Assembly (NCBI GenBank): GCA_964527315.1
Contig: CAZGOQ010000031.1
Location: 1 to 20,819, forward strand
Reading direction: 5' to 3'
Length of the DNA stretch: 20,819 nucleotides
DNA from: HGM13006 sp964527315
Lineage (GTDB): Bacteria; Bacillota; Clostridia; Oscillospirales; Oscillospiraceae
Part shown: positions 15,184-20,819 of the stretch, in pieces
Numbering within the stretch: position 1 is the first letter of the stretch
Layout: each line of letters opens with the position of its first letter
Notes under the pieces: model-generated
Told to the model about the DNA's origin: nothing
Database searches by the model: none
Seen by the model: the letters and a program-made list of their open reading frames with translations, nothing else
Position numbers and translations under genes: made by a program

Positions 15184-16153
15184 ATGGGGTTTGGGACAGG
15201 TATGCTGCGATCCGGTCCTTGACATTCTGCTGCACACTCCGGTAATAGAGGGTCAGTTCATAATTATGGTAGCAGCCTTCGACAAACAGCGGCTCGCCGG
15301 GGGGATACTCCTCCGGGGTAATGTCCGGCAAAATGAGCGTGCCCCGAGACGCGCTTCGATAGCACCCGGTAAGACCGACAACGTCATGGTCGGCGGAGCC
15401 GTCCAGATGCAGATCCACAGAGCCGGGGTTTTCAGAACGGTCCGCCGGGGTAGAGTCGGTTTTCCAGTTTAGAGGGTTGATGCCGTAGGTATAGCTTCCC
15501 TCGGGAACGATAATGGAATTTGTGACAAAATCCGCTTCCGAGTTAAAGGAGATAATGACCCCGGTGTCCGTTTCGCCCTGGGCCATTTTCAGATGCGGGA
15601 ATTCCGCCAAATCCTCCTCGGTGACACGCCATCCGATGAGATAAGCGGCCACCAGCTGCTGTTGCAGGGCAGAATCGTGGAAAAATTCCTCCATCAGCCG
15701 AAGCCCCAGATCCGCCCCCTGGGAATAGCCCGCCAGAATAAAGGGACGGCCCTGATTTTCATAAGTCAGATAGTAGAGAAAGGCGGAGCGCACATCGCGA
15801 TAGGCTACGGAGAAGTAAGGCCCCCGCTGGGCGTCGGGCAGGTAATACACGCTGAGACAGGCCTGCCGGTAGTAGGGCGCGAAGATCCGGCATTGGTCAT
15901 AAAGCCCGCTCTGCATATTGAGCAGCGATTTTTGCCAGAAACGGTCCTCCCTTCGGAAGGTGGAACTTTGAAAGGTGCCGTCTTTTCCGAAATCCGAGGT
16001 AGCGCTCAAAAGAAATATGTCCACGGGGGACGTACTGCTGCTGTCCTCTCTGGCCCAAAGCAGGGGACTTCGATAGTTTCCGCCCCAGGGAAACAGCAGC
16101 AGCGCCAGGCTGAAGCTGAGCAGCACAAGGACGCCGACGATTCTTTTTTTCAT
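15182..16153 (-). CDS. Exported alpha/beta hydrolase, DUF3089 type
   Basis: A 323-residue protein with a basic N-terminus and a hydrophobic segment (about residues 4-22), so probably exported or membrane-anchored. The nucleophile elbow GYSQGAD places the serine at residue 144. The context FAPYYRQA (91-98), AYRDVRSAFLYYL (117-129) and GRPFILAGYSQG (135-146) is that of DUF3089, a hydrolase family of unknown substrate. The C-terminal YHNYELTLYY then VQQNVKDRIAAYL corresponds to the family's catalytic histidine region (His296). ATG 16153 was chosen because GGAG at 16162-16165 lies 8 bases upstream; GTG 16162 overlaps that site. It is a single gene, convergent with the sigma fusion and divergent from rny, with its own promoter. 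Confidence 0.88.
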   Translation of the reverse strand: MKKRIVGVLVLLSFSLALLLFPWGGNYRSPLLWAREDSSSTSPVDIFLLSATSDFGKDGTFQSSTFRREDRFWQKSLLNMQSGLYDQCRIFAPYYRQACLSVYYLPDAQRGPYFSVAYRDVRSAFLYYLTYENQGRPFILAGYSQGADLGLRLMEEFFHDSALQQQLVAAYLIGWRVTEEDLAEFPHLKMAQGETDTGVIISFNSEADFVTNSIIVPEGSYTYGINPLNWKTDSTPADRSENPGSVDLHLDGSADHDVVGLTGCYRSASRGTLILPDITPEEYPPGEPLFVEGCYHNYELTLYYRSVQQNVKDRIAAYLSQTP

Positions 16154-16189
16154 CAAAACCACTCCGTTCGAATCTGGGCTTTCCTTTTA

Positions 16190-16218
16190 AAATTACCATA
16201 GACTGGAGAACCTGTCAA
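16190..16218 (-). promoter_or_regulatory. Promoter of the DUF3089 hydrolase gene
   Basis: On the minus strand, a perfect TTGACA (16218-16213) is followed after 17 bases by TAATTT (16195-16190), preceded by TGG as in an extended -10. The -10 box is weak, so this call is moderate. Confidence 0.55.
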
Positions 16219-16313
16219 GGCGTTCCGGCACAGTTTACGGAACAATTTGAACGAAAAATCCACAGACCGATTGCTGAAAAACTGAGAATTTAGCAACATT
16301 TTATTCATTTTTC

Positions 16314-16342
16314 TTGACATCCATGTTCATAGGATATACAAT
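16314..16342 (+). promoter_or_regulatory. SigA-type promoter of rny
   Basis: Perfect TTGACA at 16314-16319, 17-base spacer, TACAAT at 16337-16342. The leader is about 95 bases. The region between this promoter and the minus-strand promoter (16219-16313) is AT-rich, and nothing else was recognised in it. Confidence 0.88.
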
Positions 16343-16443
16343 ATATTGCGCGAATTAGTGCGGTGTAACATTTCATCTTGACGTTCAAGAGATATATCCG
16401 TTGCTTTTTTCTAATTTTATATCAAGGAGGTGTTTCGAAAAGA

Positions 16444-17991
16444 ATGCTCATCAAAGTAATACTGACGCTCGTCGGCGTCCTGGTGGGTGCGGTGGTCATG
16501 TTCCCTCTGGGAATCCGCTACCGGAAGCGCAACGCAGAAAAAGAAATCGGCAGCGCGGAGGAAGAGGCCAAGCGCATTATCAATGAGTCCATCAAAAGCG
16601 CGGAAAATAAAAAACGCGAAATGTTGGTGGAAGCAAAGGAAGAAATTCACAAGGAGCGGACAGAGTTCGATAGGGAGGTCAAGGCCAGCCGCAATGAACT
16701 GCAAAAGCAGGAGCGGCGTCTCCAGCAGAAAGAGGAAAACCTGGACCGGAAAACAGAGCAGTATGAGCGCAAGGATGAGGAACTGAATCAGAAGCTGGCG
16801 GCGGTTGCGGCCAGCCAGGAGGAAGTTTCCAATGTCAAGCGCGCTCAAATGGAGATGTTGGAGAAGATCTCGAATATGTCCAACGAGGAAGCCAAGGAGT
16901 TCCTGCTTGGCAAGGTGGAATCTGAGATCCGCCATGAAACCGCAATGAAAATCAAAGAAACACAGGATCAGCTGAAGGACGAGGCTGATGAAAAGGCCCG
17001 GGAGATCATCACCACCGCCATTCAGCGCTGTGCCGCAGACCATGCGGCGGAGGCCACGATCTCCGTGGTGGCCCTGCCCAATGACGAGATGAAGGGCCGC
17101 ATCATTGGCCGGGAGGGCCGGAATATCCGGGCCTTAGAGACCAAGACTGGCGTTGATCTGATCATTGACGACACCCCGGAGGCCATTACACTTTCCAGCT
17201 TTGATCCGATCCGTCGGGAGGTTGCCAGAATCGCGCTGGAAAAACTCATCGCCGATGGCCGCATTCAGCCCACGCATATTGACAATATGGTGGATAAGGC
17301 CCGCCGGGAGGTGGAACAGACCATCAAGCAGGAGGGCGAACGTGCAACCTTTGAGACCGGCGTCCACGGCCTGCATCCGGAACTGATTAAGCTTCTGGGC
17401 CGGCTGAAATACCGGACAAGCTATGGTCAGAATGTGCTCAACCATTCCATTGAGGTGGCCCATCTCAGCGGCTTGATGGCTGCGGAACTGGGCGAGGATG
17501 TGGCAACGGCCAAGCGTGCCGGACTGCTCCACGATCTGGGAAAATCTGTGGATCACGAGATGGAGGGCAGCCATGTTGCGCTGGGTGTTGAACTTGCCAA
17601 AAAGTATAAGGAAAGCGCCCAGGTGGTACATGCCATCGAAGCGCACCACGGCGATGTGGAACCCCAGACGGTCATTGCCTGCCTGGTTCAGGCGGCAGAC
17701 GCGATTTCCGCAGCGAGGCCCGGCGCCCGCAGGGAGAATGTAGAAAACTACGTCAAGCGGCTGGAAAAGCTGGAGGAACTGACCAGTTCCTTCCCAGGGG
17801 TGGAAAAGTCCTATGCCATTCAGGCAGGCCGCGAGGTTCGCATCATGATCAAGCCCGAGGATGTCACGGAGGACAATATGGTCATCCTGGCCCGGGATAT
17901 TGCCAAAAAGATCGAGAGCGAACTGGAATACCCCGGCCAGATCAAGGTCAACCTGATTCGGGAGACCAGAGCGGTGGAATACGCCAAGTAA
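16444..17991 (+). CDS. rny: Ribonuclease Y
   Basis: Membrane-anchored endoribonuclease that starts mRNA decay in many Firmicutes. Its 515 residues hold an N-terminal membrane helix (about 3-22), a long charged coiled coil (about 25-190), a KH RNA-binding domain with the loop GREG (222-225), and the HD nuclease domain with LLHDLGKSVDHEMEGSH (His363, Asp364) and IEAHHGD. Length and order fit the family exactly. AAGGAGGTG at 16424-16432 is strong but slightly far (about 11-13 bases) from ATG 16444; codons between carry no start, and the upstream in-frame extension has no family resemblance. It has its own promoter and terminator, and is followed by a ymdB-family gene, a common pairing. Confidence 0.97.
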   Translation: MLIKVILTLVGVLVGAVVMFPLGIRYRKRNAEKEIGSAEEEAKRIINESIKSAENKKREMLVEAKEEIHKERTEFDREVKASRNELQKQERRLQQKEENLDRKTEQYERKDEELNQKLAAVAASQEEVSNVKRAQMEMLEKISNMSNEEAKEFLLGKVESEIRHETAMKIKETQDQLKDEADEKAREIITTAIQRCAADHAAEATISVVALPNDEMKGRIIGREGRNIRALETKTGVDLIIDDTPEAITLSSFDPIRREVARIALEKLIADGRIQPTHIDNMVDKARREVEQTIKQEGERATFETGVHGLHPELIKLLGRLKYRTSYGQNVLNHSIEVAHLSGLMAAELGEDVATAKRAGLLHDLGKSVDHEMEGSHVALGVELAKKYKESAQVVHAIEAHHGDVEPQTVIACLVQAADAISAARPGARRENVENYVKRLEKLEELTSSFPGVEKSYAIQAGREVRIMIKPEDVTEDNMVILARDIAKKIESELEYPGQIKVNLIRETRAVEYAK

Positions 17992-17998
17992 ATACGAC

Positions 17999-18036
17999 AA
18001 AAATCCCTCATGCTGAGACGGCGTGGGGGATTTTTC
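17999..18036 (+). terminator. Rho-independent terminator after rny
   Basis: A 15-bp stem (17999-18013 with 18021-18035, including G-T pairs) with a 7-base loop; the descending arm ends in TTTTT. It starts 7 bases after the rny stop. Confidence 0.9.
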
Positions 18037-18064
18037 TTGTATTTCGCGCCATTTACGTTATAAT
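18037..18064 (+). promoter_or_regulatory. Promoter of the ymdB-rmuC-HIT operon
   Basis: TTGTAT at 18037-18042, 16-base spacer and a perfect TATAAT at 18059-18064, immediately after the rny terminator. A second TATAAT at 18171-18176 lacks a good -35 box but could give a shorter leader. Confidence 0.65.
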
Positions 18065-18094
18065 AAGACTACGGAATAAACCACGTTGCGGGTT

Positions 18095-18148
18095 ATTTAT
18101 GCGGCAACGCCGCGTAAATCCATAAAATTCTGATCGATTTTATGGATT
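18095..18148 (+). other. Two tandem hairpins in the ymdB leader
   Basis: Hairpin one has an 11-bp stem (18095-18105 with 18109-18119, one G-T pair) and an AAC loop. Hairpin two has a perfect 12-bp stem (18117-18128 with 18137-18148) and an 8-base loop; the two share three bases. A competing pairing of CGTTGC (18084-18089) with GCAACG (18104-18109) would open hairpin one. No T tract follows, so neither is a normal terminator. They lie in the roughly 140-base leader predicted from the promoter at 18037-18064. The role is unknown. Confidence 0.6.
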
Positions 18149-18211
18149 CTGGCCATTGTTTTGGTACATATATAATAAAATAAAAGGGAAACCGCATTGG
18201 GAGGAACCAGT

Positions 18212-18985
18212 ATGCTTGCAAAAATTTTGGCCATAGGGGATGTGGTGGCGCCTCAGGGTCTGCGATATCTGAAAAAAATGCTACCTCAGCTGCGCCGGGA
18301 GCAACAGATCGACTTTATTGTGGTCAATGGGGAAAATGCATCCAATGTGGGCCTGACGCCGGAGCAGGCGGAAGCCATGCTGGACGCCGGCGCAGATGTG
18401 ATCACGCTGGGGAATCATGCGTTTCGGCAGAGAAGTATTCACGACTATCTGGACGATCACCGCAATATTCTTCGGCCTGCCAATTTTGCGCCCCAGAATC
18501 CCGGAAGGGGCTGGGGGATCTACGATTCGAAATTGGGGCCGGTAGCCGTCATCAATCTGATCGGCCGCGTCAATATGGACTATGGGCCGGATAATCCCTT
18601 TTTGATGATCGACAAAATTTTGCCCCAGGTGCAGGATGCCAGATGGATTCTTGTGGATTTTCATGCGGAGGCCACGTCCGAGAAGCTGGCCATGGGGTAT
18701 ATGCTCGATGGCAGGATTACGGCCCTCTGGGGCACCCATACCCATGTGCCTACGGCAGATGCGAGAGTTTTGCCCAAAGGGACAGGATATATTACGGATC
18801 TGGGGATGACCGGCCCGAAGGATTCCGTCATCGGCATCCAGCCGGAACTTTCCATTGAGAAATTTCGGGGCGGGGTGTACCGTCCCTATAAGGCAGCGGA
18901 GGGAGAGTGCGTTCTTTCCGGGGCGGTGTTCACGGTGGACACGGAAACAGGCCGCTGCACAGAGGTGCGGCGGATTACGGCTTGA
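18212..18985 (+). CDS. YmdB-family metallophosphoesterase (TIGR00282 type)
   Basis: Binuclear-metal phosphodiesterase related to B. subtilis YmdB, which hydrolyses 2',3'-cyclic nucleotides and influences biofilm and motility decisions. Metal-binding motifs are all present in 257 residues: IGD (Asp10), VNGEN (Glu41), LGNH (Asn68, His69), DFHAEATSEK (His151) and GTHTHVPTAD (His176, His178), followed by TDLGMTGP. The N-terminal loop reads GDVVAPQGLRYL where relatives usually have GDVVGxxGR. ATG 18212 is supported by GGGAGGA at 18199-18205; an upstream TTG at 18197 overlaps that site. It lies downstream of rny, a widespread arrangement linking RNA decay to turnover of its cyclic-phosphate products (an inference). 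rmuC follows 13 bases after the stop. Confidence 0.94.
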   Translation: MLAKILAIGDVVAPQGLRYLKKMLPQLRREQQIDFIVVNGENASNVGLTPEQAEAMLDAGADVITLGNHAFRQRSIHDYLDDHRNILRPANFAPQNPGRGWGIYDSKLGPVAVINLIGRVNMDYGPDNPFLMIDKILPQVQDARWILVDFHAEATSEKLAMGYMLDGRITALWGTHTHVPTADARVLPKGTGYITDLGMTGPKDSVIGIQPELSIEKFRGGVYRPYKAAEGECVLSGAVFTVDTETGRCTEVRRITA

Positions 18986-18998
18986 GGAGGACGATATT

Positions 18999-20306
18999 AT
19001 GGATATCAATACGCAGATCACCGTGCTGCTGGTAATCAACCTTGTTGTGGTTGCGGCGTGCATCCTTCGGCTGGTGCTGATGGCGGTGCGGAGAGGACGG
19101 GAAAAAGAGCGGGAAAATCAGACCCAGCGGCAGCAGGAAGATATGTTAGGCGAACTGCGGCAGGCGAGCCGTCAGAGCGCGGTCCAAACGGAGCGCATTG
19201 AAAATATCGACAAACACGTGATGGCCCGGCAGGAGGCGATGAATCAGGCCGTGGAGGCCCAGATGAAAACGATGGAGCAGCGGCTGGCGCATTTGGATAC
19301 CATGAATGAACAGAAGCTGGAATCCCTTCGCCGGAGTATGCAGATTTCCATAGAGGATATGCGAAAGACCACACAGCAGTCCCTGCTGGAACTTCGGCAG
19401 GAAAACGCCAAGAAGCTGGATGAGATTCGCGGCACGGTGGATGAAAAGCTTCAGGATACCTTGCAAAAGAAGATCACGGAGTCCTTTCAGACGGTCTCCC
19501 AGCAGCTGGAACAGGTATACAAGGGACTGGGGGAGATGCAGCATCTGGCATCGGACGTTGGCGGATTGAAGCAGGTGCTTTCCGGAGTCAAGACCCGGGG
19601 CATTTTGGGCGAGATTCAGCTGGGCGCGATTTTAGAGGAGATCCTGTCTCCGGAGCAGTATGATACCAACGTGGCCACCATTCCCGGCTCCAAGGAGCGG
19701 GTCGAATTCGCCGTCCGGCTGCCCGGTCAGGATGGACAGCCGGTATATCTGCCCATCGACTCAAAGTTCCCCGGCGATACTTATATGCATTTGCAGGACG
19801 CGCTGAACGCTGGGGATACGGCGGCCATCACCGAGAGCCGGAAGGCGCTGGAAACGGTGCTGAAGAAAAGCGCTAGGGACATCCGGGACAAATATGTGGA
19901 GCCACCTTATACGACTACCTTTGGTATTCTGTTCCTGCCTTTTGAGGGATTGTATGCGGAAGTAGTGAACATGGGAATGATCGAATGCCTGCAGCGGGAT
20001 TATGGCGTCAATCTGGCAGGCCCCAGCACCATGGCGGCGCTGCTCAACTCCCTGCAAATGGGCTTCCGCACCCTTGCCATCCAGAAGCGCAGCAACGAGG
20101 TCTGGAAGGTGCTGGGAGAGGTCAAGACGGAATTTACAAAATTCGAGGATGTTATGGTGAAGATGCAGAGCCATCTCCAGCAGACCAGCAATGACCTGGA
20201 AAATCTCATGGGTACCCGGACAAGGGCCATTCACCGAAAACTTCGATCCGTGCAGGAACTGGAAAGCCCGGAGGAGCAGACACATTTGGATGAGGAACAT
20301 ACATAG
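18999..20306 (+). CDS. rmuC: RmuC-family protein (DNA recombination)
   Basis: RmuC proteins are predicted nuclease-fold proteins that limit inverted-repeat rearrangements and are thought to act on DNA ends; the mechanism is unsettled. The 435-residue protein has an N-terminal membrane helix (about 7-27), a long Gln/Glu-rich coiled coil (about 28-190) and the RmuC domain with VKTRGILGEIQLGAILEEIL, LPIDSKFPGDTY, ARDIRDKYVEPPYTTTFGI and LAGPSTMAALLNSLQMGF. GAGGAGG at 18984-18990 overlaps the ymdB stop and sits 8 bases before ATG 18999; a frame extension upstream overlaps ymdB and is rejected. It is the middle gene of a tight three-gene operon. Confidence 0.95.
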   Translation: MDINTQITVLLVINLVVVAACILRLVLMAVRRGREKERENQTQRQQEDMLGELRQASRQSAVQTERIENIDKHVMARQEAMNQAVEAQMKTMEQRLAHLDTMNEQKLESLRRSMQISIEDMRKTTQQSLLELRQENAKKLDEIRGTVDEKLQDTLQKKITESFQTVSQQLEQVYKGLGEMQHLASDVGGLKQVLSGVKTRGILGEIQLGAILEEILSPEQYDTNVATIPGSKERVEFAVRLPGQDGQPVYLPIDSKFPGDTYMHLQDALNAGDTAAITESRKALETVLKKSARDIRDKYVEPPYTTTFGILFLPFEGLYAEVVNMGMIECLQRDYGVNLAGPSTMAALLNSLQMGFRTLAIQKRSNEVWKVLGEVKTEFTKFEDVMVKMQSHLQQTSNDLENLMGTRTRAIHRKLRSVQELESPEEQTHLDEEHT

Positions 20307-20314
20307 GAGGGCTT

Positions 20315-20779
20315 ATGGAGGACTGGAAAAAAGATCGAATCGGCGCTTGTGTCCGGGGTGAGAACCCTACGGTAATCACGAAGATGAAAAGCGGCTATGT
20401 GGTCATGGCGGATAATCAATTTCTGCCGGGGTACTGCATTTTGCTCCACTATCCGAGGGTAGAGGGGTTTTCGGCGCTTTCCATGGAGGAACGCAGGGAA
20501 TATCTGTTGGATACGACGCTGGTGGGGGACGCTATCGAGCGGGTATGCCACCCCCGGCGGGTCAATTATTCCACCCTGATGAACACCGATTCCTTTTTAC
20601 ATACCCATATTGAGGCCCGGTATGACTGGGAGCCGGAGGAATATAAATACCGCCCCAGCTGGACGTATCCAGAGCGGGAGCGGTATGCGGAAGCATATAT
20701 GTTTCGTGAGGAAAAGCACGGACAGCTACGGAAGCAGCTGAAAGAAGCAATTGAAAAACTGATGGAGCAATATGATTAA
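20315..20779 (+). CDS. HIT-like protein with incomplete histidine triad
   Basis: A 154-residue soluble protein resembling the HIT superfamily of nucleotide hydrolases and transferases. GENPTVITKMKSGYVVMADN then QFLPGYCILLHYP matches the N-terminal beta sheet, and NYSTLMNTDSFLHTHIEARY (84-103) corresponds to the HIT loop. The middle, nucleophilic histidine (His98) and the first (His96) are kept, while the third position is Glu100. A charged C-terminal helix follows. Activity is therefore uncertain. AGGAGGG overlaps the rmuC stop and lies just before ATG 20315, so translation is likely coupled. It closes the ymdB-rmuC operon. Substrate unknown. Confidence 0.85.
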   Translation: MEDWKKDRIGACVRGENPTVITKMKSGYVVMADNQFLPGYCILLHYPRVEGFSALSMEERREYLLDTTLVGDAIERVCHPRRVNYSTLMNTDSFLHTHIEARYDWEPEEYKYRPSWTYPERERYAEAYMFREEKHGQLRKQLKEAIEKLMEQYD

Positions 20780-20780
20780 A

Positions 20781-20819
20781 AGGGGGCTGTCTCAAAATGA
20801 TTCTCCGGAATCACAAGAG
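20781..20819 (+). repeat. Start of an inverted repeat, terminator or repeat element cut by the window end
   Basis: After the HIT-like stop, AAAGGGGGCTGTCTCAAAA leads into TGATTC-TCCG-GAATCA (20798-20813), and CTC at 20791 can pair with GAG at 20817. The GGGGCTGTCTCAAAA motif is often the left arm of terminators or the ends of repeat elements in Firmicutes. The right side is outside the window, so its nature is open. Confidence 0.4.

Noticed and set aside
18171..18176. Second TATAAT close to the ymdB start as the main promoter
   Set aside because: No convincing -35 box at 16-18 bases upstream, whereas the pair at 18037-18064 has both boxes. It is kept only as an alternative.
18855..18998. Extension of rmuC into ymdB
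   Set aside because: The ribosome site at 18984-18990 and the RmuC-like N-terminal membrane helix both fit a start at 18999.
1..20819. CRISPR arrays, tRNA or rRNA genes, complete insertion sequences
   Set aside because: No regularly spaced direct repeats, no cloverleaf-like sequences and no transposase-like proteins were seen on either strand.

Overview
The window looks like a piece of a draft genome from a low-to-moderate GC Gram-positive bacterium of the class Clostridia, most likely an Oscillospirales-type gut anaerobe. This rests on strong AGGAGG-type ribosome sites, SigA-like TTGACA/TATAAT promoters, a SpoVD/PBP2x-like PASTA penicillin-binding protein, RNase Y with a YmdB-family phosphodiesterase, and a meso-DAP-type MurE. 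Taxonomy is inferred from protein style only. A run of 10 N inside murE shows the sequence is a scaffold with a gap.

Layout. At 2-883 is the 3' part of a sugar ABC transporter permease (LplC/YtcP type), closed by a strong terminator. A SigA-type promoter at 976-1004 then starts a compact division and cell wall (dcw) operon: rsmH, ftsL-like, spoVD/ftsI-like, murE, murF, mraY, ftsW/spoVE-like, murG and ftsQ/divIB. ftsZ follows with its own promoter and a terminator. Together these genes make the lipid-linked peptidoglycan precursor (MurE, MurF, MraY, MurG), polymerise and cross-link it at the septum (SEDS protein plus class B PBP), and organise the division ring (FtsL, FtsQ/DivIB, FtsZ). mraZ, murD, murB and ftsA are not in the cluster.

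At 12905-13735, right behind the ftsZ terminator, is a polytopic membrane protein that resembles the YhfC family but has lost its expected catalytic residues. At 13871-15139 is an ECF-type sigma factor fused in frame to a 261-residue domain of unknown function. It has an ECF-type promoter (TGAACC-N16-CGTCTA) and a perfect 14-bp palindrome just upstream, and a strong internal ribosome site with an in-frame ATG exactly at the domain junction. This module is the most interesting part of the window. A convergent gene (15182-16153, minus strand) encodes an exported DUF3089-type alpha/beta hydrolase.

From 16314 to the end, the plus strand carries rny (RNase Y) with its own promoter and terminator, then an operon of a ymdB-family phosphodiesterase, rmuC and a HIT-like protein. 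The ymdB leader contains two tandem strong hairpins. The window ends in the left part of an incomplete inverted repeat. No tRNA, rRNA, CRISPR array or complete mobile element was seen, and no gene-free stretch exceeds 300 bases; the longest is the divergent region 16154-16443, which holds two opposing promoters.
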